Assembly (NCBI GenBank): GCA_008729055.1
Contig: SDUX01000008.1
Coordinates: 496,001-560,000, forward strand
DNA: 64,000 bases
Direction of reading: 5' to 3'
DNA from: Pyropia haitanensis
Taxonomy: Eukaryota > Rhodophyta > Bangiophyceae > Bangiales > Bangiaceae
The position numbers and the translations under genes are program-made. A model generated the notes under the pieces. The model searched no databases. It was not told the DNA's origin and worked only from the letters and a program-made list of their open reading frames with translations. Below, piece by piece: positions 21,632 through 31,642 of the stretch (positions are counted from its first letter, which is position 1; each line of letters begins with the position of its first letter).

Positions 21632-23600
21632 GTCCCCTTCACCACCCTACCCACGCGCCCTGTGACGGGTGCGTGTGTGCACGCGTTTTTCGGGGGCGGT
21701 GGGGGGGAGGGGAAGGGCGGCTGAGTTGGTGGTGGGATCGGCGCCGGCGGGAAGGAGGGCGGTGCGGGAGGGGGGGAAGGCGCCAGGCAAGAGAAAGGAA
21801 GGACCACCAGACGATGCGGGAGGAGGGACGTCGGCGGCAGCGACGCCGCCGCACCGCCGGGCGCGCGGGCGAGCGCTCCGCCTCCGTTGGCGGCGGCCAC
21901 GGCCACAATTTTTGGACATCCCGACCCGCGCCCGTCAGCGGCGGCCACGACCACCGTCTTCGGACACTGCCGCTCGTAGGGTGCCCATCCCCCCCGCCTC
22001 TGGCTCGCTCTGGCGGTCAGCCCGGTCTGGGGCCGTAGCTGCGCGCCTTACGCAGGACGCCTGACCGGGAGCCACGCCGCTCGCGCCGCGGCCCGCAAGC
22101 GGCAGCCGCGAGGCGGGGCGCCACCACGGTGGGGCGGTGTCCGCCCTCCACTCCGTCAACTCCTAGCTATCCCCCTCTTCTCCCTCACCATGGCGGCCGC
22201 CGCCACGCTGGGCGGCGACAAGCGTGGCGGCGGTGGCGTCCGCGCACCCCCCACCTCCCTCCACCCCGGACCCGGTCATCCGACCGCCCGCGGGCGTCTC
22301 GGTTGTGCCCACCATGCCCCAACTTCGTGCGTCCACCTCCACCAAGTGTCAATGCAGCAGACAATTCCAAGCTGCCGCGGCCGATACATATGTGCATCCG
22401 CTCGAGGGGTACACGCGTGACGCACCCCGCCCGCTGGCGAAAGAGTGGCGGCAAAGAAAGGGCGCCAACCGACCGTCACGTGCCAACGCGCTGTGCCGTC
22501 GGCCCGTCCCACGCGCGGCCGCGGCCGCCCACCAACGACGCCCGCAACGGCCACAGCTGCCACGTCTGCCAAACACCGACCTCCCCCCCCTTCGCCTGCC
22601 CGCCCACCCGCCGTGGGCGGCAGCCCGCTCCCCCCCTCCCCCCCCCCCCCGCCCCCCACCGCCACCCCCCGCGCTCCAACCGACACACCCAACGCAGGCG
22701 GTGCCGCCACCACCCGCCACCGCCGGCGTCGCGCTGTAGAGGGCAGAGGGGGTGGTGGGCTGCCGAAACGGTAGCCGCGTGCCCCCCGCCCCCATTCTTC
22801 CTCGCCACCCGCGGCGCGGCTACGGTGGCCGCCGCACGCACCCCGGCCCCACCCCCCGCCGCGCCTGGGCCCCGCCGTGACCGCCGCGCACGGCCGTTGG
22901 GGGCCGGCACCGGCGCCACCCCCCCCTTCCCCCCCCGCCTCCCCCTTCCTCTTCCCCTCTCCCGCCCCGCCTCGCCGCCTCTGGGTGCCCGCCCGCGCGT
23001 GCACCGCCGCGCTGCCGTTGCGCCTCCCCGCGCGCGGGGGGCGGGAAGGGAGCGGGGGCAGCGGCGTGCGCCACACCGCGGCCACGCCGCGGCGGCTGCA
23101 CCCCCCACACCCCCCCCCCGTACCCCCTCCGTGCCAGCCGCCCCCCCGCCCGGTCCGCGATCTGCGATGGTAGGGAGATGGCCAGGTGGGAACCGTGGCG
23201 GCCGCGTGGGCAGTGCGCCGCCGCCGCCGCCGCCGCCGCCGTCGCCGACGCTGGCCCGCGCTGTGCGCCGCCGCCGACCGCCCGCCGGTGGGCCGCACCC
23301 CGCCGCGGGGGTGTGTGTATAGCCGCGCCGCGTGCGGGCCAGGAGCGCTCCCGGCCGACGCGGGCGGCCGCGGACGACGTTGTGCGGCGGCGCGTGCGCG
23401 CGGACGGCCGTCGCGGCGTCGGCGGCTCGCCGTGGCGCGTCCACGCGCTCTCCTCCTCCCTATACCCACTTCGTCCCACTCTCCCTACCGTCCCCCCCCC
23501 CCTCCCCCATCCTCGCCCATTCTTGTCCCTCAGACCTCCACCCTTAGTCCTCTGCTGCCATCTCGTCCCCCGTCGCTAGACGGGTGACAGGGACGCCGCA
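21632..23600. other. Intergenic region between two + strand genes
   Basis: No gene that I can defend. A C/T-rich leader-like stretch at 22140-22190 is followed by an ATG at 22190 (MAAAATLGGDKRGGGG, 76 codons), which could be a first exon but has no family match. The stretch 22320-22400 is less GC-rich. The last 130 bases are a C/T-rich leader before the next gene. Confidence 0.45.
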
Positions 23601-26600
23601 ATGGGCCGCCGTGTTAAGGCGGCGCTCCCCCCCCCCTCCCCGCCTCCATCTTCCCTCCCCTCGTCTCCCGCGCCGCGCACGCCCGGCACGGGCCGCCCCC
23701 GGTCGGCTGTCATCTCAATGTCTGGCGGCAGTGGCGATGGCGGCGGCGGTGGCGGCGTTGACGGTGGCGCCGCCGCCGCGGTCACCGCCATGACCGCCAC
23801 GCGCTCCGAATCGGCCATGGGCATGGCGTCGTCGGCGGCCGCGGCCGCGGCAGCGGCCACCGCCGCCGCCACCGCCGCCGCTGCCAGCGGCAGCAGCAGC
23901 AGCGGCGGCGGCCGCCGTGGCGACCGCGGTGGCATGCCCGCCTCCCCGTCCTCGTCGGGCGGCCGAGCGGAGCGGCGCCCGCGCCGCGGCCTGTGGCGGG
24001 GCGCCAAGGAGATGACGGGGCGGCGGGAGAGCTGGGTGGCCATGGCCGCCGACGATGCCGCGGCGGCGGCGGGGGGGAGCGGCGGCGGCGGTGGCGGCCG
24101 TGGCGGCGGCGGATCCTCAGCGCCGACTACCGGCGTGCGTGGGAGAGACCCGCGCGCCAGCGGCGGCATCGGCGCTGGTGTTGTGGGTGCTGGTGGTGGC
24201 GGCGATGATGATGGTGGCGGCGGCGGTATTGGCGGCGAGCGTCTGGCTCTCTCCGCGGGCGGTTCACCACTGCCCGTGCCCCCCCCCCTACCCCCCCACT
24301 TTGCACCTGGAACTCCGTCCCGCAGCAGCGGCAGCAGCTCCTCCCTTCGCCGCCCGCTGCCGCGCGACCGGACGCCCGGTCGGTCACCCCGCGCCGCCGC
24401 CCGCCGCGCTGCCGCCGCCGCCGCCCGCCGGCCGGCGGTGGCATCGGCCGGCGGCAGCCCCGTGGCGTCGGCCGGCAGTGCCGGCGGCGCTTCTTCCAGC
24501 CTCCCCCCCTCCCCCCCCAACGCACCACCCCTAGCAGCGGCGACCGCCGCGGCGGCCGCGGCGGCGGCTGCCGCCACCGCGGCCGCCTCCCAAGACCGGC
24601 CGTGGGATAACATGGGCCCGCCGTCGCCAGTGGCGGTCGCAGCGGGGCGGGGCAAAGGCAGCGGGGGGGGTTGCCGTCGCCCCCGCCGGTGCGCCCTGGG
24701 GGGGCGCGGTGGAGTGTCGCCACGCGGCGGCGGCCAGAGGTGCCGCGGCGTCGCGGCGGTGGTGGCATTGGCGACCGCGACAGCCGCGGCAGTGGCGGCG
24801 GCGGCGGCGGTGGGGACGGCGGCGGCGGTGGGGACGGCGGCGGCGGCGCGGCCGGCGCTGGCCGCCGCCGCCCGCGGGACATGGAGGACCGCGACGAGGA
24901 CGAGGACGCGCGACGGCGACTGCGGCTGACGCCCACCGGGCTGGAAGGGGTGGTGACGGCGGTCACGTCGGCGTCGTCGCTGGTCGAGGTCGTCGAGGTG
25001 GTGGACGATGGGGACGTGTCTGACGCGGTGCCGTTGTCAATGGGGGTGGTGGTGGCGGAGGAGGAGGGGAGCATCCGCGGCGGGGCGACGACGGATGCGC
25101 CGTCGGTGGGTGCGACCTGCCCGCCGTCGCCGCCGTCGCTGCCATCCTTCCCCGCCCTCACCCCCCAAGCCATGCCCCGCGCGTCCACCACCGACGGCAG
25201 CCCGCTCGGCTTGTCGCCCCCCCCCCTCACCGCCGCCGCCGCCGCCACCGTGATTGGCAGCACCGGCGAGGGCGGCCGGCCGGCCGCGGCAACGGCGGCG
25301 GCGGCCGCCCGCCGCCCCCCCCCCGCGGTGGAGCCCGACCTGGTCGATGTTGCCGCCCGCCGCCGCCCGCCCGGCGGCCGGTGCGTTCGCCCCCCCCCGC
25401 TGGCCGCCTTCCACGAGTTCCCCCCGCTCGCCGCGGCCGCCACCACCGCCGCGGCCGGCGCCCGCGCCGGCGGCGGCGGCGACGGCGGCGCTGACCAGGC
25501 CGACGTGGCCGCGGTGCCGGCGGCGTTGCCGACGAGGCCCATCGACAGCGGCCTCCCTTCGTCCTCGTCGGCGTGCTCGGCGGTGTCGCTCAACTCCGCG
25601 TCGTCGATGGGGTCGGCGGGTGGGGGAGGTGTCGCCCTTGGCAGCACCGCCGGCGGCCGCCGGATGTCCCGCGTGCCGTCCTTGCTGCGCCTTGAAGAGC
25701 CCGCGGCGGCGGCGGCGACGACGACGGCGGCGGCGGCGGCGGTGGCGGGGACCGCCGTTGCTGTGGATGGCGCGCCGCGCGCGCCGGAGCGGTCCCCCTC
25801 TGGCCGCCTCTGTCGCGGCTCCCATGGGTACGGGTGGGCCAAGCCGACGCCGCCCGCGTCGCCGCGGCCCGCGTCGCCGGCCGTGGCGCCCGACTGGGAC
25901 ACTGTAGCCACGGCGAGCGCTGACGTCGCGGCCGCCACCGCCGCTACCACCTGGGTCAAGAGCACCGCTGCCGCTACGGCCGCGGCCATCACGTCCGCCG
26001 CTACCACCCCGGCTGCTGCCGCTGCCGCTGCTGCCGCGCCCGTCGCGCCCGCGGCGGCCGCGTCGTCACTGGCGCCTTTGTCGGCGCCGGTGCGGACGCC
26101 ATCATCGCCCGCGGCGTGGCCACCTCCGCCCACGTCGCGCCGCGCGTGGCTGTCGGACGTTGACAGCGACAGCGAAGAGCCGTCGCGCCGCGACATCCAC
26201 CACTGCGCGCCACGCCGCCACGGCGCGCCGCCGCCCCCACCGCCGTCGCCATCACCGCTGCCAGAGGAGGCGCCGGCGTCGCCATCGCCCGCATCGGCGC
26301 CCGCAGCGGTACCTCCGCCCGCACCGCTGCCGACGCCGTCCCCTCCACCGTCGCCGCCGTCGCCTGGCAAGGCGCTGACCCGTGGCCCATCGGTGCGCCT
26401 GGCTGCGGCAGCGTGGGAGAGCGGCGACGCTGCCAGCGTGGCGTTGGCCGCGGCGGCCGCGCCGTCGCCGTCGCCGTCGCCGTGGCCGCCGCCGCCCCCA
26501 CAGCTGTCGCCGTCGCGGTCGCCACCGCCGCAGTCGCCGCCGTCATCGCCACAGCCGCTGTCGCCACCGCCGTCGCCGCCGCCACCGGCGCGGCAACCGC

Positions 26601-26728
26601 CGGCGCGGCCGCCGCAGGCGGTGCTATCGTCGGTGCCGCCACCGCCGCCTGACCCCGCCGACGTGGCCGCCGCGCGGCGCGTCTGGTCCGTGCAGCCGGC
26701 GTTTCCCGCGCTTGCGGGCGAGCGCCCG

Positions 26729-26769
<41 letters not shown>

Positions 26770-27843
26770 ACCACCACCGCAGTCATCAACGCGGGCCGCT
26801 GCTGTTCCCGCGGTCGCCGTGGCGCCGGCGGGGGTGGTGTCGCCCGTGGCGGCCGTTCCGCAGCCGGTGGCGGCGCCGGCAGCGGCGCCGCGACCGCGGC
26901 GCGGTGCGCGACGCCAGGCGGCGTCCCCCCCCACGTACGTCGGTCTCACGGTGGGCGTGCCCGCCACGCCCGATACGGACGCGGATGACGATGGCGGCGT
27001 TGACGTGCCCGACCGGCTGTCGCGGGGCCCGGCCGCGGCCGCCGCGGTACGCGACCTGGAGCGCTGCTCCGCGCGCGTCGGCGAGGAGCTCCGCCACAGC
27101 CTGCGGCAGCTGGGCATCGGGCCGGGCCCGCTGCCCACCGTGCCGCCAGTGGTGGCCGTGGCGGTCGGGGGGGGACGGCAGCGGGGGCATGGCACGCTCG
27201 CCGCCGCGCTCCCCGCCCCGCCTGCTGGGTCACCCGGCACGGCGGTGGTGCGGGGCGGCGGCCCCACCGCGGCGGCGATGGCTGGCGCCGTTGCCAGCGG
27301 CGTTTCGGTGGCCACGCCCCTGCCGCACGGCGGCGGTGGCGGCGCGCTCAGCCGCGCACACGGGGAGCTGTGGGTGCGCTCACGCCTGCTCCCCGTCTGG
27401 CACCGCCGCTGCGCGAGCGTCGTCGACCACGCCTACTTTGGCGCCGTCCTCTTCCTCTTCAAGGCCGACACGCGGTCGGTGGGCAGCGGCGGCGGCGACG
27501 TCGGGCTCCGCCACAGCCTGATGATCGTGCTGGCCGACTCGGTCGCCGCCGCGCCGCGGCGGCGGCTGCTCGGCGGCGGCGGGGGTGGGGGTGGGGGTGG
27601 GGGGGGTGGCGGCAGCGGCGGCGGCGGCAGCTTTGTCGGGGCGGGCGATGGCGGTGGGGAGGGGGGGGGGGCGACGCGGGGGGGGGGGGGGGGGGCGGGG
27701 GGGGCGCGACCGGTCGCTGCCCGTTTTCGCTCATCACGGCGCGCCGCAAGTACGCGTTTGCCGCGCGCGACGCGGCGGCGCGGGCCTACTGGCTGGCGCA
27801 CCTCGGGGCGGGGGCCACGACGGGGGTGGCGGGGGCGGCGTGA
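23601..27843 (+). CDS. Long low-complexity protein with C-terminal PH-like domain (two frame breaks)
   Basis: Three frames join to one protein of about 1414 residues. The first starts at ATG 23601 (MGRRVKAALPPPSP) and runs to the G run at 24663-24670. The second runs from there to the G runs at 27660-27710. The third ends at 27843. One extra base at each place restores the frame. Most of the protein is disordered Ala, Ser, Pro and Gly with acidic patches and SP/TP sites (SDVDSDSEEPSRRD, LNSASSMGSA). The C-terminus looks like a pleckstrin-homology fold: GELWVRSRLLPVWHRRCASV, then AYFGAVLFLFKAD, HSLMIVLADS, and after the second break CPFSLITARRKYAFAARDAA ending ARAYWLAHLG, where the Trp matches the conserved C-terminal helix Trp of PH domains. 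PH domains bind phosphoinositides or proteins; the partner is unknown. Confidence 0.65.
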
Positions 27844-28414
27844 GGGCGTGGGGGGGTGCTGTAGCCGTAGTGGGTTGACGTGAGTGGCGCAGCGGCGCGT
27901 CGCCGCCGTCAAGAGGGATAGCTCCGTCTTGTTTATCTGTCCTTGTTTTCGCTTCCGCGGCGCGGTCCGTCATCATGGTCGTTCTTGATTTTGTTCACCG
28001 CAGTCAGGGGGCCGCGGCCGCGCCAGGCCGGCTAGCGGCTGGTCGCCCGTGCTCCCCTTCTCCCCTCCCCCACCGTGCCGCTCCACTCCCAGACCTGCCA
28101 ACCGCCACGCGCGGTAACCGCTGACCAGGACGCCCCACGTCGTATTGAACACAGATTCATACCACAGGGGCGGGGAAGGGACGCGGGAAGGCGTCTCATG
28201 AAAAGGCAAGACCGGGGAAGGGAGGCAAGAAGCGGAAGAGTTTCCAGTGGGTGCGAGTCATGTGGTGGCACGCTGCCTTCGCTACGTACATACAAGCCCC
28301 TGCGCGCGGGGCGACTACGTAGAGAAAAAAAAAAAAGGGAGTGAAAAAAAAAAAAACACCGCCAAAAAAGAGAGGGGACAGAGGTGCCGCGGCGGCGGCA
28401 GCGGCGCACGACCC
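27844..28414. other. Convergent intergenic region between PH-like and CLC genes
   Basis: It holds the 3' flanks of two convergent genes. Close to the CLC stop there are A runs on the + strand (28325-28336, 28344-28356, 28364-28369), which are T runs in the sense direction of the CLC transcript. Nothing else recognised. Confidence 0.6.
28325..28369. repeat. Cluster of A runs (T runs on the CLC sense strand)
   Basis: Three A runs of 12, 13 and 6 bases lie 45-90 bases past the CLC stop codon. In a region this GC-rich they stand out and may be a U-rich 3' processing element of the CLC transcript. Confidence 0.6.
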
Positions 28415-31400
28415 CTACCTTCGATCCCTGCCGCCGCTGCCGCCGGCCGGCGGCGGCGGCGACGGCGGCGGCGGCGGCGGCGGCGGCGGCGACGGCGGAT
28501 GCGGCACCAGCTGGCCGCACTGGATGAGGTCCCCGCGGCGAACGACGCCTGCCAGCCGCCCGCGGCACGTGACGAGCGCGTGCGTCGGCATGAGCATGAC
28601 AAACATAAAGTGTAGCTGGCCGAGGGTGGTGTTGGCCGTCACCACCAGAGGGGACAGATCCGCCCGCAGCCGCAGCAGCCGACCGTCGCCGCCGCCGCCG
28701 CCGCCGCCGCCGTTGGCGCCGCCGCCGCCGCCGCCGCTGCCGTCGCTGCCACCGGCCCGCCTGGACGCTGTTGCTGCTGCTGCCGCCGCCGCGGCCTCGG
28801 CCGCGGCCGTCGCGTCGCCAGCCGTGTGGCGGATGCGGCCAGCCTTGGGGGCCTCCCGCTTGGTGCCGGCGCTGGGTGCCAGCCTCTTAGCGGGGGGGAG
28901 CGCCGCCGCCCCACCGTCGGCCGCGCCGTCGGTGGCCGCGCCGGCCGCGTCGGTCGGGCTGGCGGGCGGGGGTACCCCGTTGGCAGCGCCGGCGGGTCCT
29001 GGTGGTGGTGCCGCCGCCCCCCCCGCGGCGGCAGCCGCGGACCGCATGTCCACCAGCTCGTAGCTCTCCGGAGGGGGCCCGCCCGTAGCGGCCCCCCCCT
29101 CTGGTTGCGAGTGGCCATTGAGGGGCGCCGCGCCGCCGCCGTCTGGCGCTTGCTCCGAGCCGCTACCACCACCGTCGTGGTCGCCTCCGTCGCTGTCCTC
29201 GTCCACCCGCAGCGCGTAGGGCGCCGCCGCGGCCGCCGCGTCGGTAGCCACAGCGAGCGTCGCGACGAGCGAGCGCCGCCGCACCGCGCCGAGCAGCAGC
29301 TGCCCGTCCACATCCGACACGACGGGCACCGAGTCAAACGCCGGGTGCCGTGACAGCACCGCCCGCACCTGCGCCGCCGACACGCGGGCGGGCAGCGACA
29401 CAACGTCGGGGGACATGACGTCTGCGACGGTCTGCCGCGGGTGCCGGTCCCGCCGCATGTGCGCCATGAACGGCAGCTGCTTCATGATGATGAGCGTGTC
29501 GTAGAGGGAGCGCGTGCACGCATTACCCACAATGACGGCGAGGAGGACGGCGACGACGGTAGGGACCATGTGCTTCAGCTGGCCCGTCACCTCAAAGATG
29601 ACTACCGCGCACGACAGCGCGCGTGTGACACCCGCCGTAAACGCGGCGGCGCCCACCACCGCGTAGCCGCCGGGCACGATGGCGGCGCCGAAAAAGAACT
29701 TTAGCACCTCCCCGTACAGCCGCCCAAACGCGCTGCCCAAGAGGAAGCACGGGATGAACACGCCGGCTGGCAAGGGCAGACCGATGGACACGACAATCAG
29801 CGGGAACTTGACGCCCAACAGGGCCACCACGTCCCACGTGGACAGCGACAGTAGCGGCTCGGCAGAAAAGAACTGGTTGATGGCCGTCCGCGGGTCGAGG
29901 CGGAACAGACGAAGCGGGTACTGGACCATGGCAGCAAACGTGGCGACGAGGCCGACAATGACGTACCGTTGCGCGCCAAACGCACGGAGCTTGCGCATGA
30001 TGTACACCCAGTGCACGCACTTGACAAACGCCGCGCCGAGCAGGCCACACAACACGCCCAGCAGCGCAAACGCCAGCAGCTGTGTGCGCGTGTAGTCGCC
30101 CCCCCCAAACGAGGTGTTTTCAAACGCCTCAACCAGCGGCGTCTTGTACAGCATGTCGTACACGAGCGCGCCCGCGACGGTTGACAGGAGGGACTTCCAA
30201 AACGTCGGCACGAGGTAAAACGACGCCGTCGTCTCGAGCGCATACAGCACCCCCCCAATGGGCGTGCCAAACGAGGAGGCCAGCCCCACCGCGCATGCGC
30301 ACGCCATAATCTGCATCCGCAGCGCACGGTCGCGGCGGAGGGAGCGGAAGAAGGGCAGCCGCGACAGGTGGTGTGCGATGATGCACGCGATGTGCACGTT
30401 GGGGCCCTCCCAGCCAATGGGGAGCCCCCCCCCAATGGCCAGCACCAGCCCCACGCATTTGGCAAGGAGCGCCCAGAGGGAGAGGGCGGGCTTGAGCTTG
30501 TCGTAAAACCCCGACATGATGGCCTTCATCTGCGGGATGCCCGACCCCTCCGCGTCTGTGGAGAAGGCGTGGCACACCGCCGTCGACGCGAGGCACAGTA
30601 CCAGCCCCGACGCGGTGTACAGCACAAACCCCTGCACGCCGCCCGGCTGCCCCGCGTCCACCGCCAGCGCCTCGCGCAGCGCAAACAGGCGGTGCACGAC
30701 GACGTCCACCATAAATATGATGAGCGACGGGATGACGCCGAGAAGAACCAGCAGCACCATCAGCCGCGCAACCGACCGCGCGCTCTGCGGCACCCCCGCC
30801 CCCGCCAGATGCTGCAGGATGCCCCCGCCCTCCCGCGACGCCGCGGCGGTCGCGTACGCCGCCGCCGCCGCGCGTTGGCCCGCCCCGCCACCGCCCGCTG
30901 CAACAGACGCGGCCGCCGCGGCGGCGTCATCGTCACCCGCAGCGGCCAGCAGCCGCGGCGTCGAGCCGCCGCTGGCGCCGCGGGTGAAGCTGGGCGTGTC
31001 AGGCGCGCCGTCGAGGAAGGAAAAGTGCACCTCGTTGACCGAGCTGTCCGCGCGCAGCTGCTCCTCCACTGACGTTGGCTCCGCGCCCAGCAGCGGCACC
31101 CGCAGGGGGGGGCGCCGCGGCAGCGGCGGCACCGCGCCCACCTCTGCCCCGACCGCCAGCGCTGCCCGCTCGTCATCGTCCGCTCCGGCGCTGCCACCGC
31201 CAGCAGCTCCCTCCGCCATGGTCGCGGTCGTCGCAAGCGGGGCGGCGCTCTCGGCGCGCGCAAACGCTTCGAGCGCCTTGCGCCCCGCTGCCAGCGGGGG
31301 GAGCAGCGCCACCGAGCCGGCACCGCGGCCAGCGCCGACGCCGGGGCCGCCACTGGCAGCAGTGTCTCCCGTACGGTCGCCGTCACCCCCGTCGGCAGAC

Positions 31401-31642
31401 AGCGCAAATAGCTCCTCCTCCTCCTCGGCGTAGGCGGCAGCGGCGGCGGCAGAGCGGCGCCCCGGCTGTGGCAGCGGCGACGGGATCAGGGGGACCTCGG
31501 AGAAGCCGGGGCTCTCGACGGCGGCGGGCAAGGGTAGAGGGAGGGAGGGGTGGGACACCGCGGGAGCCGCCTCCCCCGTTTCCGCACCAGCAGCAGCGGC
31601 GGATGCGGCGGCGTCGCCGCCGGCCGCACCCCGCCCAGACAT
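28415..31642 (-). CDS. CLC-family anion channel/transporter with two CBS domains
   Basis: The start at ATG 31642 (MSGRGAAGGDAAAS) gives 1075 residues. A 280-residue disordered N-terminus precedes the CLC membrane domain at about 290-700. Signature motifs are present: GSGIPQMK at 366-373 (Ser, favouring chloride over nitrate), GWEGPNVH at 410-417 with the gating glutamate E412, and LPAGVFIPCFLLGSAFGRLY (the G-x-F-x-P motif). The position of the internal proton glutamate reads LETTASFY with T471 instead of Glu. Two CBS domains follow at about 740-795 (VMSPDVVSLPARVSAAQVRA) and 994-1050 (LSPLVVTANTTLGQLHFMFV), separated by a long Ala/Gly-rich insert. The Thr at the proton site and the overall pattern match the structurally known red algal CLC of Cyanidioschyzon merolae. 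Likely roles are anion transport and charge balance in an internal or plasma membrane. Confidence 0.95.
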   Translation of the reverse strand: MSGRGAAGGDAAASAAAAGAETGEAAPAVSHPSLPLPLPAAVESPGFSEVPLIPSPLPQPGRRSAAAAAAYAEEEEELFALSADGGDGDRTGDTAASGGPGVGAGRGAGSVALLPPLAAGRKALEAFARAESAAPLATTATMAEGAAGGGSAGADDDERAALAVGAEVGAVPPLPRRPPLRVPLLGAEPTSVEEQLRADSSVNEVHFSFLDGAPDTPSFTRGASGGSTPRLLAAAGDDDAAAAAASVAAGGGGAGQRAAAAAYATAAASREGGGILQHLAGAGVPQSARSVARLMVLLVLLGVIPSLIIFMVDVVVHRLFALREALAVDAGQPGGVQGFVLYTASGLVLCLASTAVCHAFSTDAEGSGIPQMKAIMSGFYDKLKPALSLWALLAKCVGLVLAIGGGLPIGWEGPNVHIACIIAHHLSRLPFFRSLRRDRALRMQIMACACAVGLASSFGTPIGGVLYALETTASFYLVPTFWKSLLSTVAGALVYDMLYKTPLVEAFENTSFGGGDYTRTQLLAFALLGVLCGLLGAAFVKCVHWVYIMRKLRAFGAQRYVIVGLVATFAAMVQYPLRLFRLDPRTAINQFFSAEPLLSLSTWDVVALLGVKFPLIVVSIGLPLPAGVFIPCFLLGSAFGRLYGEVLKFFFGAAIVPGGYAVVGAAAFTAGVTRALSCAVVIFEVTGQLKHMVPTVVAVLLAVIVGNACTRSLYDTLIIMKQLPFMAHMRRDRHPRQTVADVMSPDVVSLPARVSAAQVRAVLSRHPAFDSVPVVSDVDGQLLLGAVRRRSLVATLAVATDAAAAAAPYALRVDEDSDGGDHDGGGSGSEQAPDGGGAAPLNGHSQPEGGAATGGPPPESYELVDMRSAAAAAGGAAAPPPGPAGAANGVPPPASPTDAAGAATDGAADGGAAALPPAKRLAPSAGTKREAPKAGRIRHTAGDATAAAEAAAAAAAATASRRAGGSDGSGGGGGGANGGGGGGGGDGRLLRLRADLSPLVVTANTTLGQLHFMFVMLMPTHALVTCRGRLAGVVRRGDLIQCGQLVPHPPSPPPPPPPPPSPPPPAGGSGGRDRR

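Noticed and set aside
22190..22420. Short frame MAAAATLGGDKRGGGG after a C/T-rich leader
   Set aside because: Only the first 20 residues look coding, there is no clear splice donor to a second exon and no downstream partner was found.
24127..27315. Very long open frame on the minus strand opposite the PH-like gene (over 1000 codons)
   Set aside because: It is the mirror of GC-rich codons of the + strand gene: only Ala/Gly/Arg/Pro/Ser/Thr-rich sequence, no domain, and the + strand frame has a plausible PH-like end. Similar mirror frames at 16610-18763, 19189-21954, 3577-5169 and 53684-56272 were rejected for the same reason.
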